In this document: one piece after another, positions 8,656 through 18,267 of the stretch
Layout: each line of letters begins with the position of its first letter
Numbering within the stretch: the stretch's first letter is position 1
Source: Flavitalea plasmicola
Lineage (GTDB): Bacteria; Bacteroidota; Bacteroidia; Chitinophagales; Chitinophagaceae
NCBI RefSeq assembly: GCF_030546645.1
Contig: NZ_JAUOTO010000001.1
Span: 853,501 to 917,500, forward strand
Length of the DNA: 64,000 bases
Direction: 5' to 3'
Made by a program: the position numbers and the translations under genes
Notes under the pieces: generated by a model
Told to the model about the DNA's origin: nothing
What the model saw: the letters and a program-made list of their open reading frames with translations, nothing else
Databases searched by the model: none

Positions 8656-11118
8656 ATGCCGTCCGGAAAACTCATTCTTCTCATAGCGTTGTTGACGTCA
8701 TTATGCTACTGGCCCTCCCAGGTTTTGGGCCAGGTAATTACCTCCACGCCTGCACCTGCTGCGACAGGCGCCTTCCAGCTCAAGATCACTACGACCCCTG
8801 CTTCCTGCGCTTCCGGCAATGGAATGATCACGGTCAACCCTTCGGGCGGCCTGTCACCCTACAGCTACTCCTTTGACGGCGATTCCTGGCAACGTAGTGG
8901 CTACCATTCTGCCAGCGGGGGGACCCATACCGTCGATGTGCGGGACGCCACCGGCGCTATCGTCAGCGCTACTGTCAATGTCCTGAACAACGGGAATCCG
9001 CCCACAGCGACCATCACCAACATCAAAAAGCCTTCCGGCTGTACTTCCAAAGACGCGAGCCTTACCGTACTGGCCTCGGGCGGAACGCCTCCCTATTCCT
9101 ATAGTTTGGCAGGAGAAGGTTGGCAGAAATCCCCCACATTCAGTAACCTTACTTCCGGATATTACGGTCTCTATGTGGTCGATGCCAAAGGCTGCACATA
9201 TAGTACCGCTTATACATTTTATGGTTGTGTTTCCGTGACCTCCAGCGGTACCAACGCCACCTGCAGCAATAACAATGGGACCATCACGGTAGAAGCCCGT
9301 GATGCGCATCCACCCTATACTTATTCTCTCAACGGAATAAATTACCAGGGCAGCGGTAAGTTTACGGGACTATCCGCAGGGATTCATACGATACATATAA
9401 AGGATGGCAGAGGGCAAGTATCCCTGTTCTCTTATACGCTGGGATATGCCTGTAGCCTCGGCCTCAGCGGCACCGGGACAGACATGACCTGCGGCGGCTC
9501 ACCCGATGGCACCATCACGGCCAAAGCCGTTGGCGGAGCGCCGCCCTACTCCTACACAATCGACGGCATTCATTTTCAGCCGAGCAACGTATTTGGGGGG
9601 CTTCTTTCGGGTTTGTATACTGTAATGGTGAAGGATGGTTCAAACAACAGGCACCAGGTCAACGTGACCGTGGGGGGGAATTGTCCGGGCCCTGCTGTGA
9701 CCGTCACCGTGCAGAGCCCCGACTGCCATCATTCTTCCGGCACTATTACTGTACACGCTGTTCGCGGCACGGCTCCGTATGTGTATTCGCTGGATGGCGT
9801 CAAATTCCAAGCTTCCGCCGTTTTCCCATCCTTGCCCGTAGGTAATTATAAAGTCACCGTCAAAGATGCCAATGGCCTCACTGCCACTACTGCCGTGGCC
9901 CTCGTCAATCCATCGGCTCCTGCTGTTTCCGTCACAACGCATAACGCCGACTGCAGCGGTCAGGGGGCTACTGTGACCATCCGGGCATCAGGAGGCGCCT
10001 CGCCACTGCAATACAGCCTGGACGGGGCGAACTACCAGGCTGGAAATGTTTTTAGCAACGTACCCATAGGGAAGTTTACGGCGTATGTAAAAGATGCGAA
10101 GGGCTGCGTCGGCGACCAGGCCGGGGAGATAATACAACAATGCATTAAAGCGACCCTTGCATCCACCGGTGCCGGCTGCGGAAAGAGCGATGGTTCCATT
10201 AATGTCTCGGCGTCCGGCGGCACCGGGCGTTATACATATTCCCGGGACGGCGTGAATTTTCAATCTTCTCCTGTCTTCTCCTCATTACCCGTGGGCAGCT
10301 ATACAGTGACGATCAAAGATGCGGGCGGGCTCACCGCTACTGTTACGGACAGCGTACCCCTGAACAATGATCTGACGGTACATGCCGGCCCTGAAATAGA
10401 TCTATGCGAGGGGAATGCTGCAGTCATTAAAGCCACTTCCAACGGTACTGCTTTCATATGGCAGCCCGCCACCGGCCTGAATGATCCTGCCCTTCTTCAG
10501 CCGACGGCTTCCCCGCGGACTTCTACCACCTATTCGCTGACCGCTCGCAATGGCCCCTGTCAACAGACTGTATCCGTCAATGTGGTCGTCCACCCTACGC
10601 CCATCTTATCTGCCGGCCAGGACACCTCCATTCTGACAGGGCAGTCTCTTACCCTGCATGCAGAGGACATAAATAACAGCGGTTTCAATAGCTGGCAGTG
10701 GAGCCCCCCGGATGGTCTCGACAATCCCACTTCAAAGGATCCTGTAGCCAATCCGGAAAAAAGCACTACCTACACGGTGACGGCGGCTACGGATGGAGGA
10801 TGTACAGCCACTGCCAGTGTCTCCATAAAGGTTTTTAGCACGTCGAATATATTCGTCCCCAATGCCTTTACGCCCAATGGAGACGGACACAACGACGTTC
10901 TGAAGGCCATACCCATAGGGATAAGGGACTTCGGATATTTTGCCGTCTGGAACCGCTGGGGGCAGCGTGTCTTTTATACAACGGACCCCGCTATCGGGTG
11001 GGATGGCTCCATCAGCGGGAGGCTAGGGGAGGCGGGCACCTTTGTTTGGAAGGCCAGCGGCGTGGATTATAAAGGAGATCGGGTCCAGCAGGAAGGAACA
11101 GTGCTTTTGATCCGGTAA
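8656..11118 (+). CDS. SprB-repeat adhesin with type IX secretion (gliding-motility-type) C-terminal domain
   Basis: This is an 820-residue secreted surface protein. A signal peptide (about 1-26, ending VLGQ) is followed by seven SprB-type repeats of roughly 70-80 residues. Each has a Cys near its start and the pattern G-x-I-x-V, PPYSYSLDG, F-x-x-L-x-x-G-x-Y-x-V-x-V-K-DA-x-G. After them come two PKD/Ig-like modules (about 575-720) containing paired Y-S/T-L/V-T-A strands. The C-terminal 90 residues (FVPNAFTPNGDGHND, NRWGQRVF, GTFVWK) match the gliding-motility-associated domain that directs export through the type IX system. SprB repeats occur in adhesins that mediate gliding and attachment. 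No T9SS core gene is in the window. Confidence 0.93.
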   Translation: MPSGKLILLIALLTSLCYWPSQVLGQVITSTPAPAATGAFQLKITTTPASCASGNGMITVNPSGGLSPYSYSFDGDSWQRSGYHSASGGTHTVDVRDATGAIVSATVNVLNNGNPPTATITNIKKPSGCTSKDASLTVLASGGTPPYSYSLAGEGWQKSPTFSNLTSGYYGLYVVDAKGCTYSTAYTFYGCVSVTSSGTNATCSNNNGTITVEARDAHPPYTYSLNGINYQGSGKFTGLSAGIHTIHIKDGRGQVSLFSYTLGYACSLGLSGTGTDMTCGGSPDGTITAKAVGGAPPYSYTIDGIHFQPSNVFGGLLSGLYTVMVKDGSNNRHQVNVTVGGNCPGPAVTVTVQSPDCHHSSGTITVHAVRGTAPYVYSLDGVKFQASAVFPSLPVGNYKVTVKDANGLTATTAVALVNPSAPAVSVTTHNADCSGQGATVTIRASGGASPLQYSLDGANYQAGNVFSNVPIGKFTAYVKDAKGCVGDQAGEIIQQCIKATLASTGAGCGKSDGSINVSASGGTGRYTYSRDGVNFQSSPVFSSLPVGSYTVTIKDAGGLTATVTDSVPLNNDLTVHAGPEIDLCEGNAAVIKATSNGTAFIWQPATGLNDPALLQPTASPRTSTTYSLTARNGPCQQTVSVNVVVHPTPILSAGQDTSILTGQSLTLHAEDINNSGFNSWQWSPPDGLDNPTSKDPVANPEKSTTYTVTAATDGGCTATASVSIKVFSTSNIFVPNAFTPNGDGHNDVLKAIPIGIRDFGYFAVWNRWGQRVFYTTDPAIGWDGSISGRLGEAGTFVWKASGVDYKGDRVQQEGTVLLIR

Positions 11119-11206
11119 AAATAGGGAGAAAACGCCTGGTGCCAGGTGAGCAGAAACTTTCTGCACGTGTTCCGAAATCACCGAAAAATAGCCTACATTA
11201 GGCATT

Positions 11207-11965
11207 ATGAAATCATTGCTTGCTTTTCTCGTATGCGTCACGGCGGCCGGCCTGGCGCAAGCCCAGCCCTCAAGGTTTAGCCGCGAAATTTATGTCGAAA
11301 AAGGCGATACGCTGTCCTATCGCATGTTGTTTCCCGATGCCAACAGGCAAAGAAGATACCCATTGGTGGTCTTTTTGCACGGGTCGGGCGAACGGGGCAA
11401 TGACAACGACGCACAATTAAAGTGGGGAGTGATGAACTTTGCGACCGACCAGAATATGCTGGCGCATCCGGCGATCGTCATCGCGCCGCAGTGCCCCGAG
11501 CGCCAAACCTGGAGCAGCGTGACGCCCGACAAGAACAGGGAAGGAATGACGTTGAACGCCGAGCCGAGTAAGCCTATGCGCTTGCTCATCGGGCTTATCC
11601 GCCAGTTGGAGACGAAGATGCCAGTGGATACCAATCGGATATACATCACCGGATTATCTATGGGAGGTTACGGGACCTACGATGGGCTCGAGCGATATCC
11701 TGATCTGTTTGCCGCCGCAGTACCGGTGTGCGGTGCCGGCGACACTTCACGGGCGGCATCGATCGCCCATGTCCCGATGTGGATCTACACGGGGGCGGAA
11801 GACCCCGCGGTCAACGCATCGTACAGCCTGGCCATGTTTGAAGCATTGACGCACGCCGGCGCACATCCGGGTTTCACCCAATACCCAGAGGTCGGGCATT
11901 TTTCATGGCTGGGGGCGTACAGCGATCCGTTGATGATAGAGTGGCTGTTCAGACAGCATAAGTAA
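11207..11965 (+). CDS. Secreted alpha/beta-hydrolase (prolyl oligopeptidase/esterase-like)
   Basis: This is a 252-residue hydrolase with a signal peptide ending near residue 20 (AQAQ). The oxyanion region FLHGSGERGNDND (57-69), nucleophile elbow GLSMGG (Ser151), Asp199 in GAEDPAV and His231 in GHFSW form a complete catalytic triad. The pattern is that of the stand-alone esterase/phospholipase-like members of the prolyl-oligopeptidase clan, often annotated as dienelactone hydrolase or carbohydrate esterase. It acts in the periplasm or outside; the substrate is unknown. It precedes the sialidase-like gene by 13 bp on the same strand, so the two may be cotranscribed. Confidence 0.88.
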   Translation: MKSLLAFLVCVTAAGLAQAQPSRFSREIYVEKGDTLSYRMLFPDANRQRRYPLVVFLHGSGERGNDNDAQLKWGVMNFATDQNMLAHPAIVIAPQCPERQTWSSVTPDKNREGMTLNAEPSKPMRLLIGLIRQLETKMPVDTNRIYITGLSMGGYGTYDGLERYPDLFAAAVPVCGAGDTSRAASIAHVPMWIYTGAEDPAVNASYSLAMFEALTHAGAHPGFTQYPEVGHFSWLGAYSDPLMIEWLFRQHK

Positions 11966-11978
11966 AGCCTTAGGTGTT

Positions 11979-13028
11979 ATGATAAAGTTATCAATTCTGT
12001 CGGTAGGAATTATTATCTCTGTCTTGTTGCCGTCATCAAAAACAGACGATAATACGATTGCAGAAGGAGAGCAGCCTCAAATTGCAGCGGACAATAGGGG
12101 CATCGTACGAGTCGTATTTGGCCGGAAAGACACGATTTTCTGTGTTACTTCCAGCGATCAGGGGAGCACTTTTTCAAAACCCGTTATGGTCGCGAAAATA
12201 CCTGAAATGCATCTGGGTATGTCCCGCGGACCTCAAATTGCTAGCTCTGCCAGCTATTCAATCATCACCGCGATGGATAAATCAGGCGATATACATTGTT
12301 TTCAGCTTAACCACTCATCGAAGGAATGGAAAAACATGGGAACAATTAATGACTTGAAAGGATCAACTCCGGAAGGGTTAATGAGCACAGCGGCGGATAA
12401 AAAGGATAATTTCTACGCTGTTTGGCTGGATACACGCACCGGCAATAAAAATCAGATTTATTTCTCCTCGGCTTCAGGTGGTGCGGATCATTGGTCAAAA
12501 AACACTTTGGTCTATCAGTCGCCGGATGGACATGTCTGCGAATGCTGCAAACCGAGTATTGCCGCTGAAGGATCAGGTGTAGCCATCATGTTCAGGAACT
12601 GGCTAAATGGCTCAAGGGACCTTTACCTGCTGCGGTCATTGGATAAGGGTAGATCATTTAAAGCCGCTGAAAAGCTGGGAATGGGTACCTGGAAATTGAA
12701 CGGCTGCCCGATGGACGGCGGAGGCGTCTACATTGCTCCGTCTATGGATGTTTACACCGTCTGGCAGCGTGAGGGTAATACTTACTATTGCAAACCAGGC
12801 CAGATGGAGACACAATTGGGTAAGGGTAGAGCATGTAGTATTGCGGGAACAGCCGACAATGTAGTATTTACTATGCAGAGCAGAGACACGCTAAAGGCGA
12901 TAAAACTTCGAACCAAAAGTGAAACAACGATTGGAACAGGCAATGCGCTAAGATCTATTGTATTGCCCGATAATAAGATATTGTGTGTTTGGGAACAGGA
13001 CAATAAGATTAAATTTAGAAGAGCCTAA
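11979..13028 (+). CDS. Sialidase-like beta-propeller protein with Asp-boxes
   Basis: This is a 349-residue exported protein (hydrophobic N terminus about 1-20). Two clear Asp-boxes of the S-x-D-x-G-x-(T/S)-F type are visible (SSDQGSTF and SLDKGRSF), and repeated blade-like segments (FYAVWLDTRTGNKNQIYFSS, VYTVWQREGNTYY, KILCVWEQDNKIKF) give the look of a BNR/sialidase-fold propeller. An unusual Cys cluster CECC lies near residue 189. I cannot identify the full catalytic Arg triad of true sialidases, so enzymatic activity is not assumed. It lies 13 bp after the esterase gene and converges with the small secreted-protein gene. Confidence 0.72.
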   Translation: MIKLSILSVGIIISVLLPSSKTDDNTIAEGEQPQIAADNRGIVRVVFGRKDTIFCVTSSDQGSTFSKPVMVAKIPEMHLGMSRGPQIASSASYSIITAMDKSGDIHCFQLNHSSKEWKNMGTINDLKGSTPEGLMSTAADKKDNFYAVWLDTRTGNKNQIYFSSASGGADHWSKNTLVYQSPDGHVCECCKPSIAAEGSGVAIMFRNWLNGSRDLYLLRSLDKGRSFKAAEKLGMGTWKLNGCPMDGGGVYIAPSMDVYTVWQREGNTYYCKPGQMETQLGKGRACSIAGTADNVVFTMQSRDTLKAIKLRTKSETTIGTGNALRSIVLPDNKILCVWEQDNKIKFRRA

Positions 13029-13044
13029 CGCCTTTCTTACTTTT

Positions 13045-13434
13045 TCATGAATGCTGCTTCAAAAGCCAGTTTACTTTATACATTTTATGAAAGTCGTCAT
13101 AGCTTGAAAGTTCCTTGTCATCCTTAAAGGTCGCATCCAGCGCATCATGAAAGGGATGGTTAGCTGGAAAGGCCTTTTTCAGATTTGACCTGGTAAGATC
13201 CTGTAAAACGTCGGATGAACTCGTTGTAAAAAAGTATTTAGGCGCATATTTTTCGGCTTCCTTTGGAGAATGGCCGGGATGCTGATATTTATATATAACG
13301 ATTGACTCCTTGGCATTCAGTACCGTGTAATTTTTATCATTCGCCGCTTTAGCTGATGTGATTTTTCCCTTTTGCGCCACTGCTATGGTAGACAGGCTGA
13401 TAAGGAAAACTGCGAGGGAGAGGAACTTTTTCAT
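13045..13434 (-). CDS. Small secreted protein of unknown function
   Basis: This is a 129-residue protein with a clear signal peptide (MKKFLSLAVFLISLSTIAVAQ, cleavage near residue 20). The mature part is basic and Lys/Ala-rich with no cysteines; it contains the segments YKYQHPGHSPKEAEKYAPKYFFT and FHDALDATFKDD. I do not recognise a family. It converges on the sialidase-like gene with only 16 bp between stops. The gap to the next gene (13435-13678) holds no further gene; a TTG (13581) and a TACTTTG (13605) spaced 21 bp apart may be a promoter for the downstream permease. Confidence 0.75.
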   Translation of the reverse strand: MKKFLSLAVFLISLSTIAVAQKGKITSAKAANDKNYTVLNAKESIVIYKYQHPGHSPKEAEKYAPKYFFTTSSSDVLQDLTRSNLKKAFPANHPFHDALDATFKDDKELSSYDDFHKMYKVNWLLKQHS

Positions 13435-13678
13435 GGTTTAAAATTTAACGGTTGGCAATTACTATAAAACTATGATAAGGAGAGGCAATTCATGATGATG
13501 GCCGTCAAAGACAGACCTGATCTTACTCATGCCTGTATAGGCTGTTTACTCAAATAGCATTGTGTCAATTGAGACAGCCGTTGTATCAAAAACGAACACT
13601 TTCGTACTTTGCACCCATCTTATTGTATTGTTGTTCAATTGAATATATGATCGGCATTTTTGTTGAAGCATTTTCGCC

Positions 13679-16081
13679 ATGCTGATGAATCACTTTAAAA
13701 CAGCCTGGCAAAATTTACGGGGCCATAAAACCTATGTCGCCATTAATACCGTTGGCTTGGCCATAGGCATTGCCGCCTGCCTCCTTGTTTTCTTATTGGT
13801 CAAATACGAAACGGGTTTTGATGACTTCCATGCAAACAAAGAACGCATATACAGGGTGGTAGCGGCGACAACAACGCCGGCTGGTATAAATTATTCAAAA
13901 GCAAGCGCCTTTCCCGTCGCACAAGCTTTGCGAATAGACTACCCGCAGCTCGAACACGTCGCCCGGATCTATGTCCGCGACGATAAGGAGGTGGCTTTAC
14001 CAGGTGATGACGCCAGGGCAACGCAAAAGAAATTCAAGGAAAAGGTATTTTATGCCGAGGCTGAATTTTTCGACATCTTTAATTTCCCCTTCCTTGCCGG
14101 CGACGCAAGGACGGCTTTATCAGAACCCAATACGGCGGTGCTAACACAAGAAACAGCAGAGAAATATTTTGGCGACTGGCGGGCGGCCATCGGCCGTTTC
14201 ATTAAATGTGAAGCCATCGGCGTTTGTAAGGTGACAGGCGTCTTAAAAAATGTTCCTGCCAATACTAATTTTCCGCTCAAGGTGGTCATTTCTTTTGAGA
14301 CCGCCAGGCAGGAGGATCTTCCAACGGATTGGGTGGGGCAGGACGGATCTTTAAACACCTTCCTGGTGCTTCCCGAAAATATCGCGGCAACTCAGTTCGA
14401 TAAGGAGCTCAGGGCGTTTGTAAAAAAACATACGCCTGCCGAATATGCGAACCACGGCTATATATTACAGCCGTTGGCCGATATGCATTATGACAGTCGA
14501 TTCGGAACGTATAGTGGCGCCACATTCAGCAAGAAACTGATCACCGCCTTAAGTTTGGTCGGCATTTTTCTTTTGGTGATTGCCTGCATAAACTTTATAA
14601 ATCTCGCTACCGCGCAGGCTGTACAGCGGTCAAAGGAAGTGGGTGTCCGGAAAGTTTTGGGCAGTAGCAAGGGTCAGTTGATCATTCAATTCTTAGACGA
14701 GACATTTCTTATTACCCTTTTTTCCGTCGTGCTGGCCATCTTGTTTGCATCCAGGGCATTGCCGTTGCTCAATAGTCTCTTGCAGACGTCAGTGGAGATA
14801 GATCCCGGTATTTCATTGGCTGCATTCTTGTTCAGTCTGGTTATTGTTGTGACATTTTTATCGGGCTTTTATCCTGCCCTGGTTTTATCAGGATTGAACC
14901 CCGCCATTGTTCTGAAAAGTAAATTAACGAGCCGCACTGCGGGTGGGATCTCCATCAGAAGGGTCTTGGTCGTTTTTCAATTTGCCATCGCACAGGCTTT
15001 GATCCTGGGGACGCTGGTTGTGGTGAGCCAAATGAATTTTTTCGAAAATGCGTCGATGGGTTTCGATAAGGAGGCCATCGTTACGGTGCCGCTTGCGGGC
15101 GACACTTCACACCTTTCTCGGGCCAACGTGTTAAAAAGGCAGCTGCTCCAGCAGCCCGGGATAAAAGATGTAAGCCTGAGCACTTTTACCCCAATTGACA
15201 AAGCCAGTTGGGATGGGGATTTTACCTTTGACAATGCCGCAAAAAAAGCTGACTTCAACGCCGAATTCAAATGGGCAGACGCCGATTACTTTAAAACGTA
15301 TGATATCCAATTCATCACGGGCGCGCCGTATAAGCAGGCCGATTCCGTCACGGGATTTGTGGTAAATGAAATGATGGTGAAAAAATTGGGCTTATCAAAC
15401 CCCGAAGAGATCATCGGCAGGAAACTGACTTTTTGGGACGGAGCGATCAGCGCGCCGGTGGTGGGCGTGGTAAAGGATTTCAACAGCAGAACGCTTGAGG
15501 TGGGAATGAAGCCGGTAGTGCTTGGTTCTTACAGACCGTTATACCGGTTGATCAATATAAAGATCCAGCCGCAGCAGGTGAAGCAGACTTTGGCAGCCAT
15601 AGAAAGGATATGGACCAATACCTACCCTGGTTATACCTATGAATACCAGTTTCTCGACCAAAAGATCGCCGGTCTGTACAGGCAGGAGAGGCGGCTGTCG
15701 CAATTGTATCAAATATTTGCCGGCATCGCGATTTTTATTTCCTGTCTTGGCTTGTATGGCTTTGTTTCGTTTATGGCCGTACAGCGTACCCGGGAAGTCG
15801 GCATTCGGAAGGTCTTGGGAGCATCCGGGATCAATATTGTCTACCTGCTCTCGCGTGAATTTACAGTGCTTATCGGCCTGGCTTTCCTGATCGCAAGTCC
15901 ACTCACCTATTATTTCATGCATCAATGGTTGCAAAAGTTTGCTTACCGGATAGACATCGGAATGGGAATATTCCTATCCACCCTGCTTATTGCTCAAGTC
16001 ATTGCGTGGCTTACTGTCGGCTATCAGGCGATAAAGGCGGCGGTTGCAAACCCCGTAAAGAGTTTGCGGACGGAAGGATGA
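13679..16081 (+). CDS. MacB/FtsX-type ABC transporter permease (large, two FtsX domains)
   Basis: This is an 800-residue permease. An N-terminal TM helix (about residues 20-42), a large periplasmic MacB-PCD-like domain (about 45-270), and three TM helices with the FtsX signature RSKEVGVRKVLGSSKGQLI are followed by a second periplasmic domain and a second FtsX module (RTREVGIRKVLGASGINIV) near the C terminus. This duplicated layout is typical of Bacteroidota permeases of the MacB family, which work with a separately encoded ATPase in efflux or envelope lipid/peptide transport. No ATPase is adjacent. An ATG at 13685 is an alternative start. It is paralogous to the permease at 18268. Confidence 0.92.
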   Translation: MLMNHFKTAWQNLRGHKTYVAINTVGLAIGIAACLLVFLLVKYETGFDDFHANKERIYRVVAATTTPAGINYSKASAFPVAQALRIDYPQLEHVARIYVRDDKEVALPGDDARATQKKFKEKVFYAEAEFFDIFNFPFLAGDARTALSEPNTAVLTQETAEKYFGDWRAAIGRFIKCEAIGVCKVTGVLKNVPANTNFPLKVVISFETARQEDLPTDWVGQDGSLNTFLVLPENIAATQFDKELRAFVKKHTPAEYANHGYILQPLADMHYDSRFGTYSGATFSKKLITALSLVGIFLLVIACINFINLATAQAVQRSKEVGVRKVLGSSKGQLIIQFLDETFLITLFSVVLAILFASRALPLLNSLLQTSVEIDPGISLAAFLFSLVIVVTFLSGFYPALVLSGLNPAIVLKSKLTSRTAGGISIRRVLVVFQFAIAQALILGTLVVVSQMNFFENASMGFDKEAIVTVPLAGDTSHLSRANVLKRQLLQQPGIKDVSLSTFTPIDKASWDGDFTFDNAAKKADFNAEFKWADADYFKTYDIQFITGAPYKQADSVTGFVVNEMMVKKLGLSNPEEIIGRKLTFWDGAISAPVVGVVKDFNSRTLEVGMKPVVLGSYRPLYRLINIKIQPQQVKQTLAAIERIWTNTYPGYTYEYQFLDQKIAGLYRQERRLSQLYQIFAGIAIFISCLGLYGFVSFMAVQRTREVGIRKVLGASGINIVYLLSREFTVLIGLAFLIASPLTYYFMHQWLQKFAYRIDIGMGIFLSTLLIAQVIAWLTVGYQAIKAAVANPVKSLRTEG

Positions 16082-16162
16082 CACCTGATAAAAGATTGAA
16101 TCAAAGTGCATCTGTTTGGGCCGAAAAGGAGTTTTATTTACCTTGTAGCTAAACAACATTCC

Positions 16163-16726
16163 ATGTCATATATTGCCTTGCCTGAAGGATTCCCGGGTAT
16201 CCGCAGCCTGTTTATGTACAGTCCGGCTACCGCCAAACCCTTGAACGACCTGGTGCAAACACTTTTGCACGATCCCGCTACTTCTACCCTTACTCCGGGT
16301 GAACGCGAGCTTATCGCCGCTTATACATCCAGCCTCAACGAATGTAAATACTGCGCCAACGCGCATGGGGCTATCGCTAAGTACCAATTGAATGGCGATG
16401 GAGAATTGGTAAAGGGCGTGGTAAAGGACCCCGCTACTGCCGACATTAGCCCTAAGCTCAAGACACTGATGAACATCGCCGCCAAGGTGCAGCAAAGCGG
16501 CAGGAACGTTATGCCGGAGGATATTGATGCAGCCAGAAAGGAAGGCGCTACAGACAAAGAGATACATGACGCTGTGCTGATCGCCGCCACTTTCTGTCTC
16601 TTCAACCGCTATGTGGATGGTTTGGGCACCTGGGCGCCGGACGATCCGGCCATCTACGACGCCATCGGCAAACAAAGAGCCAGTGAAGGCTATCTCACAA
16701 AACCATTCAAGATCGCACAACAGTAA
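16163..16726 (+). CDS. AhpD-like carboxymuconolactone decarboxylase-family protein
   Basis: This is a 187-residue member of the CMD/AhpD superfamily. The signature GERELIAAYTSSLNECKYC followed by ANAH contains the Glu, CxxC and His of AhpD-type peroxidase-related enzymes. The frame opens earlier (16106), but the ATG at 16163 (MSYIALPEGFPGI) matches the start of the paralogue next door (MPYIPLNENLPGI), so I use it. It is probably involved in thiol-dependent peroxide or alkylhydroperoxide handling. It lies 12 bp before its paralogue, so a tandem duplication forming one operon is likely. Confidence 0.88.
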   Translation: MSYIALPEGFPGIRSLFMYSPATAKPLNDLVQTLLHDPATSTLTPGERELIAAYTSSLNECKYCANAHGAIAKYQLNGDGELVKGVVKDPATADISPKLKTLMNIAAKVQQSGRNVMPEDIDAARKEGATDKEIHDAVLIAATFCLFNRYVDGLGTWAPDDPAIYDAIGKQRASEGYLTKPFKIAQQ

Positions 16727-16738
16727 TATCCATCTCCC

Positions 16739-17311
16739 ATGCCATACATTCCATTAAATGAAAATCTGCCGGGGATCACCGGCCTGCTCGACTATCGTCT
16801 CGATACCGCGTTACCCATCCGCCAACTCACCCACATCCTGCTTCGTGGAGAATCCACGCTCACGGAGGGTGAACGCGAGCTTATCGCCACCGTTGTCAGC
16901 CATGGCAACGAATGCAGGTTTTGTACTGCCGCCCATACCGCCGCTGCCAATGCCTTCCTGCCCGATCCCTCGGTGGCAGAACAGGTGAAAACGGATATAA
17001 CTACTGCTGATGTAAGCGAAAAAATGAAAGCGCTCCTGACCATCGCCAAAGCAGTAGGTAAAAGTGGGCGCCTCGTAACGCCGGAAATGGTCGAAGCCGC
17101 CCGGGAACAAGGTGCTACTGACCGGGAACTGCACGATACGGTTCTCACGGCGGCGCTCTTCAGCCTCTATAATCGTTATGTAGACGGTCTCGCCAGCGTC
17201 ACCCCCGATGAGCCGGCATTCTACGATCGGCTGGGGGCCATCCTGCGGCAAAAAGGCTACCTGCCTTCAGAGGACAGATATGCCGGACTTGTTCAAAATA
17301 GAAGCTTGTAA
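16739..17311 (+). CDS. AhpD-like carboxymuconolactone decarboxylase-family protein, tandem paralogue
   Basis: This is a 190-residue paralogue of the preceding gene, with the same order of motifs: GERELIATVVSHGNECRFC, TAAH, then EQGATDRELHDTVL and LYNRYVDGLAS. The redox CxxC and the His are retained, so both copies look functional. The protein diverges mainly in the segment after the CxxCxxxH. A strong terminator follows 13 bp after the stop, marking the end of the two-gene unit. Confidence 0.88.
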   Translation: MPYIPLNENLPGITGLLDYRLDTALPIRQLTHILLRGESTLTEGERELIATVVSHGNECRFCTAAHTAAANAFLPDPSVAEQVKTDITTADVSEKMKALLTIAKAVGKSGRLVTPEMVEAAREQGATDRELHDTVLTAALFSLYNRYVDGLASVTPDEPAFYDRLGAILRQKGYLPSEDRYAGLVQNRSL

Positions 17312-17324
17312 ATCATCTTCATCA

Positions 17325-17358
17325 GGCCGCCTCAAAAGTAATTGAGGCGGCCTTTTTT
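17325..17358 (+). terminator. Rho-independent terminator after the AhpD-like pair
   Basis: A perfect 11-bp stem (GGCCGCCTCAA / TTGAGGCGGCC) with a 6-nt loop is followed by six T. Confidence 0.92.
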
Positions 17359-17401
17359 GTTGTCGTGTTTTCTATTTAACTTCCAATATTAACTGCCCAT
17401 A

Positions 17402-17983
17402 ATGGACAAATCCAATGGTTACGAAGGCATTGCTTCACGCTTCCTCAAAGGTCGGGGCATAGCGGTCAATGGCATCGGCAAATCAACCGTTCGTAAATGG
17501 GCACTGACATTACGGCCTGGTTCGGTCATTCTTGACATCGGATGTGGGACTGGAATTCCCGTTTCGAAGGTATTAGTGGAAGCTGGCATGAAAGTCTATG
17601 GGATTGATGCTTCTCAGACTTTGGCTAACGCCTTTCATGAGAACTTCCCGGATTTGCCCATTGCTTGTGAGGCCGCGGAAGAGTCTGCTTTCTTTGGCCG
17701 GCAATTTGACGGAATAATTTCAGTGGGACTGATGTTCCTTCTATCCGAGGAAGCGCAAATGGTGGTGATCAGCAAAGCGTCAGCAGCGCTGAAACCCGGC
17801 GGAAAATTTGTCTTTACTGCTACCTGCATCGCACATACCTGGAACGATATCATGACAGACCAACCATCCATATCTCTTGGCGCAGAAAAATACCGGGCGT
17901 TGACAGCTGCGTCGGGCCTGTCTATAATCGATGAATTTGAAGACGAGGGCGGCAATTATTATTTCGACTCCATTAAAATTTAG
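17402..17983 (+). CDS. Class I SAM-dependent methyltransferase
   Basis: This is a 193-residue soluble methyltransferase. Motif I is VILDIGCGTGIPVSKVL (about residues 42-58), the acidic ribose-binding residue is in VYGIDAS (about 69-75), and the post-motif region ALKPGGKFVFTATC is present. It resembles the small UbiE/Tam-like methyltransferase-11 group, and the substrate cannot be told. It stands alone between the AhpD terminator and the convergent permease gene. The 284-bp gap to 18268 contains no gene I can support. Confidence 0.88.
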   Translation: MDKSNGYEGIASRFLKGRGIAVNGIGKSTVRKWALTLRPGSVILDIGCGTGIPVSKVLVEAGMKVYGIDASQTLANAFHENFPDLPIACEAAEESAFFGRQFDGIISVGLMFLLSEEAQMVVISKASAALKPGGKFVFTATCIAHTWNDIMTDQPSISLGAEKYRALTAASGLSIIDEFEDEGGNYYFDSIKI

Positions 17984-18267
17984 CAATCACTGCATAACAG
18001 AAAAGCTACCTCGTAAGGGATTCCGGGTTGCGTAACTGCCTGCTGGCCCCTAATCCGCGCAACATTCCTTTGACCCATTTCCTATCCCCGCCACGCAAGA
18101 AAAACTCTCAGGGCATGCAGGGAAATAGGGGGGAGGGAAGGGGCCAATCCCATCCGATCCGTCCGGACACGGGTTATCACGGAAGAGACTTTTCATCTCG
18201 TTGCGGGTCAATCTTATTCCCGGGATTTGCAGGCCTGGAATGCTTTTAACGGGCATATCCTCGATAG

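Noticed and set aside
17984..18267. Short frames in the gap between the methyltransferase and permease genes
   Set aside because: No start context, no conserved feature and no hairpin terminator.
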